IMG/VR virus record: IMGVR_UViG_3300032315_001715
Coordinates: 1-64,000 of that record
Source: a virus
Length of the DNA: 64,000 bases
Reading direction: 5' to 3' (one strand)
Part shown: piece by piece, positions 40,642-48,458 of the stretch
Layout: the number at the start of each line of letters is the position of its first letter
Numbering within the stretch: position 1 is the first letter of the stretch
The notes under the pieces: model-generated
What the model was told of the DNA's origin: nothing
Seen by the model: only the letters and a program-made list of their open reading frames with translations
The model's database searches: none
Position numbers and translations under genes: made by a program

Positions 40642-40983
40642 TCAGCCCTCGCGGTAGACCCGCACGCCCTTGATGCCGTTCTCCTCGGTGCTGCGCACGG
40701 TCCACACGATGGAGTTGTTCTTGGAGTAGCCCTGCGTGCGCAGATACTTGAGCCGGGTGTCCGGATCCACGTAGTTGCTGGTATAGCCCTCGAGGAACAC
40801 GCTTTCACCGATCTGGATGTTGCGGAACACATCGCAGAGCCGGGCCTTGGGGCGCGTCAGCTTGACCCGCATGTTGGCCTTGCTGTTGACATCCACCAGC
40901 AGGCGGATATCACCGGGCTTGGCACGCTTGATGGGCAGGCCGGTCGTCTTGGCCTTGACGCGGTTGATGGTCATGGTTGCCAT
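40642..40983 (-). CDS. GVRV-family protein, paralogue of 50301
   Basis: 113 aa. KTTGLPIKRAKPG, RNIQIGESVFLEGYTSN, SIVWTVRSTEENGIKGVRVYR: the same order of motifs is in the 50301 gene (VGDSFFAAGYARS, SSWAVREARENGRVGVRVWR). Beta-rich, basic. Promoter TTGACA-17-TAGAAC at 41014-41042. Confidence 0.75.
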   Translation of the reverse strand: MATMTINRVKAKTTGLPIKRAKPGDIRLLVDVNSKANMRVKLTRPKARLCDVFRNIQIGESVFLEGYTSNYVDPDTRLKYLRTQGYSKNNSIVWTVRSTEENGIKGVRVYREG

Positions 40984-41059
40984 TGTTGTCAGTCCCTTCG
41001 TTGCTACCCGTGTGTTCTAGCACGGGCAGCTGGTTGTGTCAATCCCCTTGCGGAGCAGT

Positions 41060-41503
41060 TCAGGCCTTGACGACCTGGTAGCCGGCTTCCTTGAGCAGCT
41101 TGGCGGCGTTCTTGATGCGATCGGCAGCGGCCTTGGCGTTCTCGGCCTTGCGGGCCGCCTCCCAGCGGGCCTCGTCACGTGCCGCGGCCTCGCGGTCGGC
41201 CTTTTCCAGGGCCAGCGTCGCGGTGGTGATCAGCGAGTGCTCGCCGTGGCCGATGTCGCCGTGGCGGATCTCGTTCTCGATGCTGTCCAGCGCGCTTTTG
41301 ACCATCTGCCGGGTGATGCGCTGGATGAAGACGGGATTGCCAGCCAGGTCCTGCTTGAGCTTGGCCTTGGTGAAGCCGGCGGCCTTGAAGTGCTGGGCGT
41401 CGAAGTCGTCGATGTCGTAGAGGCTGGCCTCGATGGCACGATCCAGCATGGCCTTGCTCACCGGCACGTTGATGACGAAAGCCGGAACACTCTTGCGGGG
41501 CAT
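41060..41503 (-). CDS. Helical protein with Ala-rich end
   Basis: 147 aa; N-terminal half mixed, residues 95-147 a long Ala/Lys/Glu helix (coiled coil). AGAGGA 9 bp upstream; promoter TAGACA-16-TATACT at 41528-41555. Confidence 0.7.
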   Translation of the reverse strand: MPRKSVPAFVINVPVSKAMLDRAIEASLYDIDDFDAQHFKAAGFTKAKLKQDLAGNPVFIQRITRQMVKSALDSIENEIRHGDIGHGEHSLITTATLALEKADREAAARDEARWEAARKAENAKAAADRIKNAAKLLKEAGYQVVKA

Positions 41504-41563
41504 TGTCGTATCCTCTGTTGCCCGTGCAGTATAGCACGGTATTTGATGATGTCTACCGAAATC

Positions 41564-41887
41564 TCAGGCAGCCTTGGCCTGCTTGGCCTCAGCTACCTTC
41601 TTCAGCTGGCCAGCGTAGATCTCGATGCGGGTCTTGCCCGAGTCGGTGCGCGCCCGCCACCACGCCAGCTGCTTGGGGGTGAGGAATCCCGTCTTGAGGT
41701 AGAACCGTGCCATGCTGGTGCCACGCTTGGCGTGCATGGGACGGAAGCCCTGCTCGTTGTGGTAGCGGGTGACCTCATCGCGCTGCTCGTCAGTGGTCTG
41801 GCGATCATTCAGCGCAACCAGTGCGCGGGCCAGCCAGCGATCGTCCGTCAGCAGCTTCTCGCGGATGAGTTCAGCGGTGAGAACCAT
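41564..41887 (-). CDS. Conserved phage protein, unknown
   Basis: 107 aa. DDRWLARALVALNDRQTTDEQ, HAKRGTSMARFYLKTGFLTPKQLAWWRAR matches a family common in large phages. AAGGAG 8 bp upstream; promoter TTGACT-16-TACAAT at 41914-41941. Confidence 0.8.
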   Translation of the reverse strand: MVLTAELIREKLLTDDRWLARALVALNDRQTTDEQRDEVTRYHNEQGFRPMHAKRGTSMARFYLKTGFLTPKQLAWWRARTDSGKTRIEIYAGQLKKVAEAKQAKAA

Positions 41888-41950
41888 TTAGTTGCTCCTT
41901 GCTCAGTGATGCCATTGTAGCAGGATTTGGACGGCAGTCAACCGAAAAGA

Positions 41951-42047
41951 TCGTTTTGATCACGCAACATTAACATGAGATTTCGGCGTCCTCCCGGTGT
42001 CTCGCTGCCCTATGTGCCTACTATAGCACGTCAGCAGCCGCTGTCAA
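41951..42047 (-). ncRNA. Structured RNA element, copy C
   Basis: Promoter TTGACA-16-TATAGT at 42020-42047, then the conserved GGCAGCGAGACACCGGGAGG core. Hairpin 1 is weaker here (GGC/GCC only); the next gene's promoter follows directly. Confidence 0.65.
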
Positions 42048-42316
42048 CCGGAAACTGGTCCAGCTTCCTGCCACGACAATATCCGATTGCGACGCAGCGC
42101 ACGCCAACCGATCTTGTGTTCCCAGACCATGATGTTGCGCTTGATCGCTGCTCGGCGATCTGGCCGGCGATAGGTGTATGAGAACAGCCGGGGGTTGGTG
42201 GTGGCTAGCATGATCCGTGTCATGCCGTCAAGCCTGACATAGCGTATGCGGACCCAGCCGCGGCGCAGGGCACCATCCAGTGGAGCACCCTCGAGGAGCA
42301 ATTCTTGTGCGTTCAT
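42044..42316 (-). CDS. SH3-like barrel protein (DUF2693-like) 2
   Basis: 90 aa. VRIRYVRLDGMTRIMLATTN, RLFSYTYR, VWEHKIGWRALRRNRILSWQ aligns with the 18326 gene. Start lacks a ribosome site and lies beside block H3. Confidence 0.7.
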   Translation of the reverse strand: MNAQELLLEGAPLDGALRRGWVRIRYVRLDGMTRIMLATTNPRLFSYTYRRPDRRAAIKRNIMVWEHKIGWRALRRNRILSWQEAGPVSG

Positions 42317-42440
42317 CAACGCTATTTAACGCCGCTACACGGGGGTCGCCATCTTGCCGCTAGCTATGCAGCGACCCCCGTGCTCGACCCCCGTGTAGCG
42401 CGCTTAAAACCGCTCTAGCGACCCCTAAAACCCAGGGGTG
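42312..42440. repeat. GC-rich dyad block H3
   Basis: Contains the core in both orientations (GCCGCTACACGGGGGTC and GACCCCCGTGTAGCG) and a GGGGGTCGC/GCGACCCCC stem. It separates the 42441 and 42044 genes. Confidence 0.65.
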
Positions 42441-42614
42441 CTACGACGCTACCGCGTAGCCTACGCCCACCGCGATGAGATAGGCCACGCTGACGAACGA
42501 GAAGATCACACCAACGCCAAGGGCGTTATCGGCCTTGCCGACCCAGCCCAGCAGGGCAATGGCCAGCCAGAACAATAGCCAGAACACTCCCCAGCCAACG
42601 AGGAACCCGATCAT
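42441..42614 (-). CDS. 57-aa two-helix membrane protein
   Basis: MIGFLVGWGVFWLLFWLAIA and a second hydrophobic helix (GVIFSFVSVAYLIAVGVGYA). Its ATG overlaps the stop of the upstream gene (ATGA). Small membrane proteins recur in this array. Confidence 0.7.
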   Translation of the reverse strand: MIGFLVGWGVFWLLFWLAIALLGWVGKADNALGVGVIFSFVSVAYLIAVGVGYAVAS

Positions 42615-42904
42615 GCTGCCAGCAGTTCGCGAGGGGCATAGCGGTATGCCGTGTCACGCAGCTCGATGCTGATGTCCGCGCGGAACAGCATCAGCAGGTC
42701 AGCCTGCACCCGCAGGGCATTGAGGGTCACCAGCTCTCCATGCTCCAGCTCGAAACTGCCCTGCCGGTAGGCAGCACGCAGCCGATGCTTGGATCGTTGG
42801 ATGGCCCGGGAGACGGTGGCGTATTGCCGACGCCAGCGATCACGATCGGCAATGGCACGCTTGTTGGCCCGTCGCTGGGACTCGGGAACGATCACGTAGT
42901 TCAT
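42611..42904 (-). CDS. Basic helical protein
   Basis: 97 aa, Arg-rich helix (SQRRANKRAIADRDRWRRQY). AAAGG 8 bp upstream; promoter TTGACG-17-TACAAC at 42936-42964. May bind nucleic acid; inference. Confidence 0.7.
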   Translation of the reverse strand: MNYVIVPESQRRANKRAIADRDRWRRQYATVSRAIQRSKHRLRAAYRQGSFELEHGELVTLNALRVQADLLMLFRADISIELRDTAYRYAPRELLAA

Positions 42905-42968
42905 CCTTGGAACCTTTCCATATTCATCTGCTGCTGTTGTAGCACGGTATCCGCTGGCCGTCAATGCC

Positions 42969-43283
42969 TCAGACACCGTAGTTGGTGAGAACATTCTCAC
43001 CAACGCCGCTGGTTGCTGCTGCCAGCGCGGCCCGCGGCACCATGGCGAAGAACTTGCTGCGGCGATCGCTGGCATCGGCAAATGCTCGGGCTTCTCGCTG
43101 ATCGTAGGCCACTGCCACCACGAGGAACTGGCCGTTGTCCACCAGCACCACGGGGATGAGCCCCTTGCTCATGGTGTCCTCATAGCGAGCCAGCCATTCG
43201 GCACCGTCGAACACCAGCTCCACGGCATTGTCTCCCAGCCAGTTTTCCTTGCTGGTGTTGGTGGGGTTCACGTAAAGGCCCAT
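42969..43283 (-). CDS. Conserved phage protein, unknown
   Basis: 104 aa. MGLYVNPTNTSKENWL and VVAVAYDQREARAFADASDRR match a small family in large phages. GAGGAG upstream; read with the 43332 gene from its promoter. Confidence 0.8.
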   Translation of the reverse strand: MGLYVNPTNTSKENWLGDNAVELVFDGAEWLARYEDTMSKGLIPVVLVDNGQFLVVAVAYDQREARAFADASDRRSKFFAMVPRAALAAATSGVGENVLTNYGV

Positions 43284-43331
43284 GGTATTTGCTCCTCGTG
43301 TGGTATGTTGCAGTGGGGTGTTGGCCGGGAA

Positions 43332-43484
43332 CTATTCCCAGCCCTTGTTGCTGCGATCACGCCGCCGGTAGTTCTTCTTGCTGCGAACCACCTGTTTGCG
43401 GAACTGCCCTGCGCTGAGCGAGGCAGCGATGGGGTTGCGACGGGCAACGGTGTTAGCCAGCACCAGCTTGACGGAAGTCTTCAT
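43332..43484 (-). CDS. Small basic protein, possibly ArfA-like
   Basis: 50 aa. NPIAASLSAGQFRKQVVRSKKNYRRRDRSNKG resembles the active part of ArfA (N-x-I-x-x-L-x-x-x-x-F-R-x-R..K-K-x-x-x-Y-x-R-K), a ribosome-rescue factor. The match is by eye and short. GAGGAG upstream; promoter TTGACG-16-TATAAT at 43510-43537. Confidence 0.6.
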   Translation of the reverse strand: MKTSVKLVLANTVARRNPIAASLSAGQFRKQVVRSKKNYRRRDRSNKGWE

Positions 43485-43544
43485 TGCAGTTCTCCTCTCT
43501 TGCCCGTGCATTATAACAGCCGTTGCAGCCGCGTCAACCGGAAA

Positions 43545-43748
43545 TCAGCGCCGGATGCACACCGCCGAGCTGCCATCACCCTTGGTGGGCACGAAGTTAC
43601 CACCGCTGGAGATGCACTGGGTCATGGTCTCGTAATACTGCCGGTTGTTCTCGGCCACCAGGTATGTGCAGCCGCCGATGCCCGACGCTGCCACGCCCAG
43701 GATGCACAGGCCGATGATGGCAGTATTGGCAAGTTCCTTGGTGTCCAT
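43545..43748 (-). CDS. Small membrane protein with Cys pair
   Basis: 67 aa; membrane helix (TAIIGLCILGVAASGIGG) followed by a periplasmic-like domain with CISSG...AVCIRR. AAGGA upstream; promoter TTGACA-16-TACAAT at 43777-43804. Confidence 0.75.
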   Translation of the reverse strand: MDTKELANTAIIGLCILGVAASGIGGCTYLVAENNRQYYETMTQCISSGGNFVPTKGDGSSAVCIRR

Positions 43749-43815
43749 TTATGCTGTGTCCTTGTGTTGCGTTGGTATTGTAGCATGTCGTGCCAGGGTG
43801 TCAACCGGTACGTTC

Positions 43816-44085
43816 CTAGGCCAAACGGAAGTTTTGGCTGAGGAATCGCAGCACCACGCCGTACCCGTGCTCGATGCACAATGTTGTAACCAGCTTGTCG
43901 GCCTCTGCGTCGTTGCCCACAAGCAACAAACGGTTGGCATCGATGCAGCCTTCGATGGCCGCGTCGTTGTCCAGCTCGTCGCCCATCGCCTCCGCGGCAG
44001 ACATGAGGTCCGACGCAATGTTGTACCAGGTGTCGAGGATGGGATAGCGAAGCCGCTCGATGATGGCGTTGTCCAGTGCGGGCAT
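43816..44085 (-). CDS. Unknown helical protein
   Basis: 89 aa, acidic helices, ending GVVLRFLSQNFRLA. AAAGGAG upstream; promoter TTGACA-16-TACAAT at 44110-44137. Confidence 0.7.
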   Translation of the reverse strand: MPALDNAIIERLRYPILDTWYNIASDLMSAAEAMGDELDNDAAIEGCIDANRLLLVGNDAEADKLVTTLCIEHGYGVVLRFLSQNFRLA

Positions 44086-44227
44086 GTGCGCTCCTTTGCT
44101 TGCAGGGCCATTGTAGCAGGCCCTGCACCGTTGTCAACCGGCGATCACACGCCTGCCCAGTCCCGGCCCTGGCGTTCCATCCTCGCACCATAGCCGTAGC
44201 CAAGAAAAAATTGGGACTTGAGTAGTA

Positions 44228-44314
44228 TGGTGAACCCGGTCGGGATCGAACCGACTGTGGGATTTCTCCCGAGAGATTAAAAGTCTCTTGCCATACCGTT
44301 ACGGCGGCGGGTCC
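44228..44314 (-). tRNA. tRNA-Lys (UUU) with long variable arm
   Basis: 87 nt. Acceptor GGACCCG pairs with CGGGTTC, CCA is encoded, T-stem GTCGG/CCGAC holds TTCGATC, and the anticodon arm AGAGA-CTTTTAA-TCTCT gives UUU. Between the anticodon and T stems are 16 nt with a GGGA-GAAA-TCCC hairpin, as in class II tRNAs, which is unusual for Lys. Expressed with the 44365 gene. Confidence 0.85.
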
Positions 44315-44323
44315 TTTATTCAT

Positions 44324-44357
44324 GGGCCCATAGCTCTAACCATTGAGCTATGGGCCC
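44324..44357 (-). ncRNA. 34-nt tRNA-half-like hairpin
   Basis: GGGCCCATAGCTC, loop AATGGTTA, GAGCTATGGGCCC: a perfect 13-bp stem whose order (7-nt acceptor, TA, GCTC D-stem, D-loop, GAGC) is that of a tRNA 5' half closing directly on its own acceptor. It lies 9 nt upstream of tRNA-Lys. Confidence 0.55.
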
Positions 44358-44364
44358 GTTGATG

Positions 44365-44727
44365 TTACAATGCGTTGACCAATGCGATCATCTTCGCACG
44401 CGCATCCTCGCCGATGGCACACTGTTCGCCACGACCATTGCGATGATCATCGATCAGCTTGCGCAGCTCGTTTGCCGCCGCGGCCCGTGCCCGCCCCTCG
44501 GCAATGCGTTGCAGCTCAGCACGCAGCCTCTCGGCCACCATGAGGTGGGATCCGCCGTAGTCCCGGTTGCGTTCTTGGCCGCGCCGGTCAAAGACCCGAC
44601 CGTTCTCCAGGTGGATGTGCCCGTGATGGTTGATCTTCACCACTTGGCTGAACCCGTGGTGCAACAGCGTGCCCCACTGATGATAGCGACCATAGCCAAC
44701 CTCGTCACCAACCGCAACTTCGAACAT
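44365..44727 (-). CDS. Conserved phage protein, unknown
   Basis: 120 aa. VVKINHHGHIHLENGRVFDRRGQER suggests a small SH3/beta domain, then a charged helix. AAGGGAG upstream; promoter TTGACG-16-TATAAT at 44756-44783. The transcript continues into the tRNA. Confidence 0.75.
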   Translation of the reverse strand: MFEVAVGDEVGYGRYHQWGTLLHHGFSQVVKINHHGHIHLENGRVFDRRGQERNRDYGGSHLMVAERLRAELQRIAEGRARAAAANELRKLIDDHRNGRGEQCAIGEDARAKMIALVNAL

Positions 44728-44792
44728 CGCTGCACGCTCCCTTGCTTGCCCGTGCATTATAGCAGGCCCTGCACGGGCGTCAACCAAAATCC

Positions 44793-45167
44793 TTAGGTGC
44801 TGTGCTGGAACATGATGCGCCCGTCCGGTGCACGGTAGGCGAACAGCGCCGAGTCCAGACCCAGCTCGCCAGCCGCACCATAGTCGAAGGCCTTGACCAG
44901 ATGATCCGAGATGTCGTCGGCGGTGCAGGGTCCCGTGGATCGCATGTGGATCAGCCCGTAGAACTCCTCGGGAGTCAGCCTCCGCTGCACACCATAGACG
45001 AGGATCAGCTCCTTGCCTTCCCGGCGGCTGTGGCTGGAGAAGCGGTCCAGCACCAGGAACTCGCCCGTGGCGCGATCCACCACCTCGTCGCCGGGCAGCT
45101 CGTTGTCATCGCGCATCTCGATGTTTTCCAACACGCAACCCGGTGCCGGAATGTTGTCAATGGCCAT
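44793..45167 (-). CDS. Unknown phage protein
   Basis: 124 aa, mixed (GEFLVLDRFSSHS; LILVYGVQRRLTPEEFYGL). GAGGAAC upstream; promoter TTGACA-16-TATAAT at 45194-45221. Confidence 0.75.
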   Translation of the reverse strand: MAIDNIPAPGCVLENIEMRDDNELPGDEVVDRATGEFLVLDRFSSHSRREGKELILVYGVQRRLTPEEFYGLIHMRSTGPCTADDISDHLVKAFDYGAAGELGLDSALFAYRAPDGRIMFQHST

Positions 45168-45227
45168 GTCGCTTGTTCCTCGCTTGCAGGACCATTATAC
45201 TAGGCCCTGTCCGTGTGTCAACCGAAG

Positions 45228-45602
45228 TTAGAAGGGCCGGCTCATCCCGTGCTGGGCCATGTAGGCCTCCACCCAGTCCTTGGCCTCCTTGAGGCCCAAG
45301 CCGCTCTCGCCGCGGAATTCCTTGATGGCGTTGATCTTCTTGTCCTCCCGCATGTAGCCCAGCACCACCTCGCTGACCTCCCGGCCCTGGAACATCGGCC
45401 GGCCCAGGGAGAGCTTGGCCAACGCGTCGCGGCTGATGCGGTCAAACGCCAGGATCTCCAGCGCATCGCGGGCCGTGCGGTAGATCTCAAAGCCGCGGGC
45501 TGAGCCATCCAGGGCCATGTCCTCGCCCAGCCGCTTGATGCGGGCCAAGGCCCTGACCACCGCGTCGGCGTCGCCATCGACCAACTCATGCAGCTCGTTC
45601 AT
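45228..45602 (-). CDS. bL12 C-terminal-domain-like protein
   Basis: 124 aa. Residues ~90-118 (KKINAIKEFRGESGLGLKEA, KDWVEAY) closely match the ribosomal bL12 C-terminal domain ('KKIavIKaVReaTGLGLKEAKdLVE'), which recruits translation factors. The N-terminal 85 residues are helical and unlike the bL12 dimerisation domain. ATG overlaps the upstream TGA (TGATG), with GAGGAG 9 bp upstream. Confidence 0.8.
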   Translation of the reverse strand: MNELHELVDGDADAVVRALARIKRLGEDMALDGSARGFEIYRTARDALEILAFDRISRDALAKLSLGRPMFQGREVSEVVLGYMREDKKINAIKEFRGESGLGLKEAKDWVEAYMAQHGMSRPF

Positions 45603-45793
45603 CAGTAGAGCTCCTCTGTCACTGCCCACGCGATCTCGCAGGCACGGGTGTGGGTGGCCCCGGCATCCACCGCACCATCATGTGCCAGGGTCCAGGCCTC
45701 GTCCCGGATCACCGCGAGGTCGTCATCGCCGCTGCACACGTCGCCGATGTGGCGATCAATGTTATCGCGTGCGGCCTGTTCAAACCGGTCCAT
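45602..45793 (-). CDS. Small acidic helical protein
   Basis: 63 aa. Coupled to the bL12-like gene. GAGGAAC upstream; promoter TTGACA-16-TATAAT at 45818-45845 serves both. Confidence 0.7.
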   Translation of the reverse strand: MDRFEQAARDNIDRHIGDVCSGDDDLAVIRDEAWTLAHDGAVDAGATHTRACEIAWAVTEELY

Positions 45794-45854
45794 TGCTTGT
45801 TCCTCGCTTGCAGGGGCATTATAGCACCGGCCCCTGCCGTGTCAACACGATTGG

Positions 45855-46184
45855 TCAGCGGCAGTCGCCGAGATTCTCCGCCCAGGTCTCGATGGCCTCG
45901 TCGGACCAGTCCTCGTAGCGGTCGTAGTCTAGGTCGAAGTTCGGGTGGCCCTCGGGGATGAGGTAGACGGCGTTCTCCTCACCGGCCGACCAACCATAGG
46001 CACCGTTGCCGCTCTTCATGGCACGCGAGTAGAACTCGCGCTGGTAGCTGGAAGCATAGGCTCTCTCGTCGCTGGCCATGCCGCGGGCGTAGGGCCACAG
46101 CGGGCCGTCGACATCCACCTGCTCGAGATCCAGCTTGTTGAGCCGGCCCCGGCAGTAATCAGCGCGGATGATCAGCACCTTCAT
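45855..46184 (-). CDS. Unknown phage protein
   Basis: 109 aa. KVLIIRADYCRGRLNKL start; acidic and aromatic end. Follows 46197 by 12 bp with AGGGAG between, same operon. Confidence 0.7.
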   Translation of the reverse strand: MKVLIIRADYCRGRLNKLDLEQVDVDGPLWPYARGMASDERAYASSYQREFYSRAMKSGNGAYGWSAGEENAVYLIPEGHPNFDLDYDRYEDWSDEAIETWAENLGDCR

Positions 46185-46196
46185 CGTCCTTGCTCC

Positions 46197-46460
46197 CTAG
46201 AAGCCGTAGAGCGGGCGGAGGCAGTCCTTGATGGACTCGTAGACCCCTTCGTCGTAGATCAGCCCGTAGCCGTCTGCACTCTCGTCGTAGTCCTTGTCGG
46301 TCTGCATCTCGTGGACGCCGGCAAGGTGCCCTTCGTCGGTGCAGCCCAGGGCTTTGAGGTGCTTCTTCAGCCCCCGGACGTCCTTCTTGTATTGCGTGGC
46401 CAGCATGCGTGCGGAGTCGCACACCAGGGTATCGTAGCGCATCGAGTCCTTGGCATTCAT
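46197..46460 (-). CDS. Unknown phage protein
   Basis: 87 aa; GLKKHLKALGCTDEGH helix, acidic end. AAGGAAC upstream; promoter TTGACC-16-TATAAT at 46490-46517. Confidence 0.7.
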   Translation of the reverse strand: MNAKDSMRYDTLVCDSARMLATQYKKDVRGLKKHLKALGCTDEGHLAGVHEMQTDKDYDESADGYGLIYDEGVYESIKDCLRPLYGF

Positions 46461-46524
46461 CGGCGTGTTCCTTCGTTGCTTGCAGGGGCATTATAGCACC
46501 GGCCCCTGCAGGGTCAACCAATTT

Positions 46525-46842
46525 TTAATCCCAGCGGCTGTCAGCGTAGGCGTCAATGCCGTTGCGCCTCAGCACCCCAGCATATGCATCAGCACCCGCC
46601 TTGAGGATGTCCACGTTCTGGGCCCGGTTGCGGGACGGGTTCCAAAGCTGGATTCCGCCACCATGGTTCTTGCTGAACCCGACCGTCTTCAGGTCCTTGC
46701 CCAGCTTGGTGCTGAGCTTGACCCCATGTACCACCACCCAGGCAAAGCCGCAGGGGAAGCCGTCGCCCCGTTGGGCCTTCATGTCGGCAGCGGCCTTTTC
46801 AGCGGCTGCTGTGGCTTCCTGGTGGATTTGTGCGATGTCCAT
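46525..46842 (-). CDS. Conserved phage protein, unknown
   Basis: 105 aa. GFPCGFAWVVVHGV, KLGKDLKTVGFSKNHGGGIQ, LWNPSRNRAQNVDILKAGA belongs to a family common in large phages; function unknown. AAGGGAG upstream; promoter TTGACG-16-TATAAT at 46871-46898. Confidence 0.8.
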   Translation of the reverse strand: MDIAQIHQEATAAAEKAAADMKAQRGDGFPCGFAWVVVHGVKLSTKLGKDLKTVGFSKNHGGGIQLWNPSRNRAQNVDILKAGADAYAGVLRRNGIDAYADSRWD

Positions 46843-46905
46843 TTGTGCATGCTCCCTTGCTTGCAGGACCATTATAACACGGACGGCATCCGCGTCAACC
46901 GATTT

Positions 46906-47289
46906 TTACCTGGAGACGGTGTAGGTCTTGGGAGCGAGGTAGAAGGTGATCGCGGACTCTCCCATCCCACCGCGGCCCCAGTCGAACCAGCTGCTACGGG
47001 TCTTCAGCACGGCGAACCCGGCTTTGGTCAGCTTGGCAGCGATCAGCTGGTGGACTTCCCGGTTGTCGCTGCACGGATCGGTGTTGCCGCGGACCAGCTT
47101 CTCGTCGGGGTTAGTGCCGTTGTAGACACGGACCTCGGCCTTGACCGCCACGCAACGACCGCCACGTCCGTCGCCGGTGTTGTAGGCCTTGGTTTCCCAG
47201 GACCCGTAGCGCGCTCCGGCTTCGTCGACGGCATCTGCTACCGCGGCGGCATAGAACTTCAGAGTTTCGTTGTGAACGGTCACGCTCAT
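46906..47289 (-). CDS. Unknown phage protein
   Basis: 127 aa, mixed alpha/beta; basic GDGRGGRCVAVKAEV. AAGGGAG upstream; promoter TTGACG-16-TATAGT at 47317-47344. Confidence 0.75.
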   Translation of the reverse strand: MSVTVHNETLKFYAAAVADAVDEAGARYGSWETKAYNTGDGRGGRCVAVKAEVRVYNGTNPDEKLVRGNTDPCSDNREVHQLIAAKLTKAGFAVLKTRSSWFDWGRGGMGESAITFYLAPKTYTVSR

Positions 47290-47347
47290 CGACCTTGCTC
47301 CCTTCGTTGCAGGTGCACTATAGCAGGATGGACTGTTCCGTCAACCC

Positions 47348-47578
47348 CTAATCAAAGTAAACGGTCAGCGCGCGATTGTCGCCGTAGCTGACGTTCATGA
47401 AGCTGGTGTTTACGTCGTCCTCAGCGGGCGTGTAGCTGGGCCACATGCGGGCGAAACGCTTGACACGCTTGTCAAACGCGGGCTCACCGCGCTCGGCATA
47501 GCTGCCCTTGCAGCCGCAGCGGCAAGCGCGATCCTGCCCCAGATACACCCGAGTAACCGCTTCAGCGTTGAACTGCAT
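47348..47578 (-). CDS. Small Cys-rich phage protein
   Basis: 76 aa. RVYLGQDRACRCGCKGSY is a known phage motif (C-x-C-G-C-x-G), perhaps a metal site. AAGGAAC upstream; promoter TTGACG-16-TATAAT at 47604-47631. Confidence 0.75.
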   Translation of the reverse strand: MQFNAEAVTRVYLGQDRACRCGCKGSYAERGEPAFDKRVKRFARMWPSYTPAEDDVNTSFMNVSYGDNRALTVYFD

Positions 47579-47636
47579 GTGCTTGTTCCTTCGTTGCCCG
47601 TGCATTATAGCACGTTGGACGCTGACGTCAACCGGT

Positions 47637-47873
47637 TTATTCGCCGGTGCGGATCACCACCGGTACGCACATGATCAGCTTGATGTCAACGCCGTTTTCG
47701 CCAACGGCTCGGCTTGAGCGTGCCATGGCCTGCGCGTTGGTCCCGGTGATCAGGGCCTGTGCGTTCGAGCAGGCCTCACGGCTGGCAAAGCCCGGGATCT
47801 GCATCGAGGTCATGTTCGAGGATCCCCTGGACTCTGCCACCAGCAGCAGGGTCCACAGCGTGATGGTGAGCAT
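47637..47873 (-). CDS. Small exported or anchored protein
   Basis: 78 aa. MLTITLWTLLLVAESRG is a short hydrophobic leader. ATG overlaps the upstream TAA (TAATG), AAGGAG 11 bp before. Confidence 0.65.
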   Translation of the reverse strand: MLTITLWTLLLVAESRGSSNMTSMQIPGFASREACSNAQALITGTNAQAMARSSRAVGENGVDIKLIMCVPVVIRTGE

Positions 47874-48085
47874 TACCGTCGGATCTCCTTCAACGACCGT
47901 TCCCGGGCTTCCACCCACATCGGCGCCAGCGTGGCGTTCTTGAACACGTGATCATCCTTGCGCTTGCCGCTGCCGGTGTTGACCGTGACCTTGCCGCGGA
48001 TGGCGTTGATGTCAACGCCATAGCCCATGCGCTCCACGGCAGCGATCAGCTCGTCCTCGATGGTGCCGGTGAACATGTCAGCCAT
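47873..48085 (-). CDS. Small basic protein
   Basis: 70 aa. GKVTVNTGSGKRKDDHVFKN suggests a beta hairpin with basic patch. AAGGGAG upstream; promoter TTGACG-16-TACAAT at 48112-48139. Confidence 0.7.
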   Translation of the reverse strand: MADMFTGTIEDELIAAVERMGYGVDINAIRGKVTVNTGSGKRKDDHVFKNATLAPMWVEARERSLKEIRR

Positions 48086-48148
48086 TTGCTTGCTCCCTTG
48101 CTTGCCCGTGCATTGTAGCATGTTAGGCAGTGACGTCAACCAAAACCG

Positions 48149-48331
48149 TCAGCTCTTCTCCAGCGACGACACCTCGTCGTTGTCCAGGTAGAAGTCCGTG
48201 GTGGGATCCCAGTAGCGGCCTTCTTTCGGCGAATAGTAGAGCACACGCCCGTTGGCATACTGGAAGGGACCTTCCAGGCCCTTGCGGGGCTGCCAGCGTT
48301 CGTCCAGCTTGCCAATCACCCGATAGCCCAT
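48149..48331 (-). CDS. Small unknown protein
   Basis: 60 aa, aromatic (YANGRVLYYSPKEGRYWDP). CAGGGAG upstream; promoter TTGACG-16-TATAAT at 48359-48386. Confidence 0.7.
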   Translation of the reverse strand: MGYRVIGKLDERWQPRKGLEGPFQYANGRVLYYSPKEGRYWDPTTDFYLDNDEVSSLEKS

Positions 48332-48387
48332 CGTGCCAACTCCCTGTGTTGCCCTTGCATTATAGCAGGGAATTGGACTGCGTCAAT

Positions 48388-48417
48388 GGAAAAATCAACC
48401 AAGATCCGGATTTTTCC
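48388..48417 (-). terminator. Terminator-like hairpin
   Basis: GGAAAAATC/GATTTTTCC with a 12-nt loop; the minus strand carries T5 within the arm, just upstream of the 48149 promoter. Confidence 0.5.
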
Positions 48418-48458
48418 ATCAACGATTACAGTGGGTTATCCCTGTTGGTTTTGGACGC

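Noticed and set aside
43622-44323. Long minus-strand open frame over the tRNA
   Set aside because: It runs through the tRNA-Lys, a promoter and the 43816 and 43545 genes in another frame, with no ribosome site.
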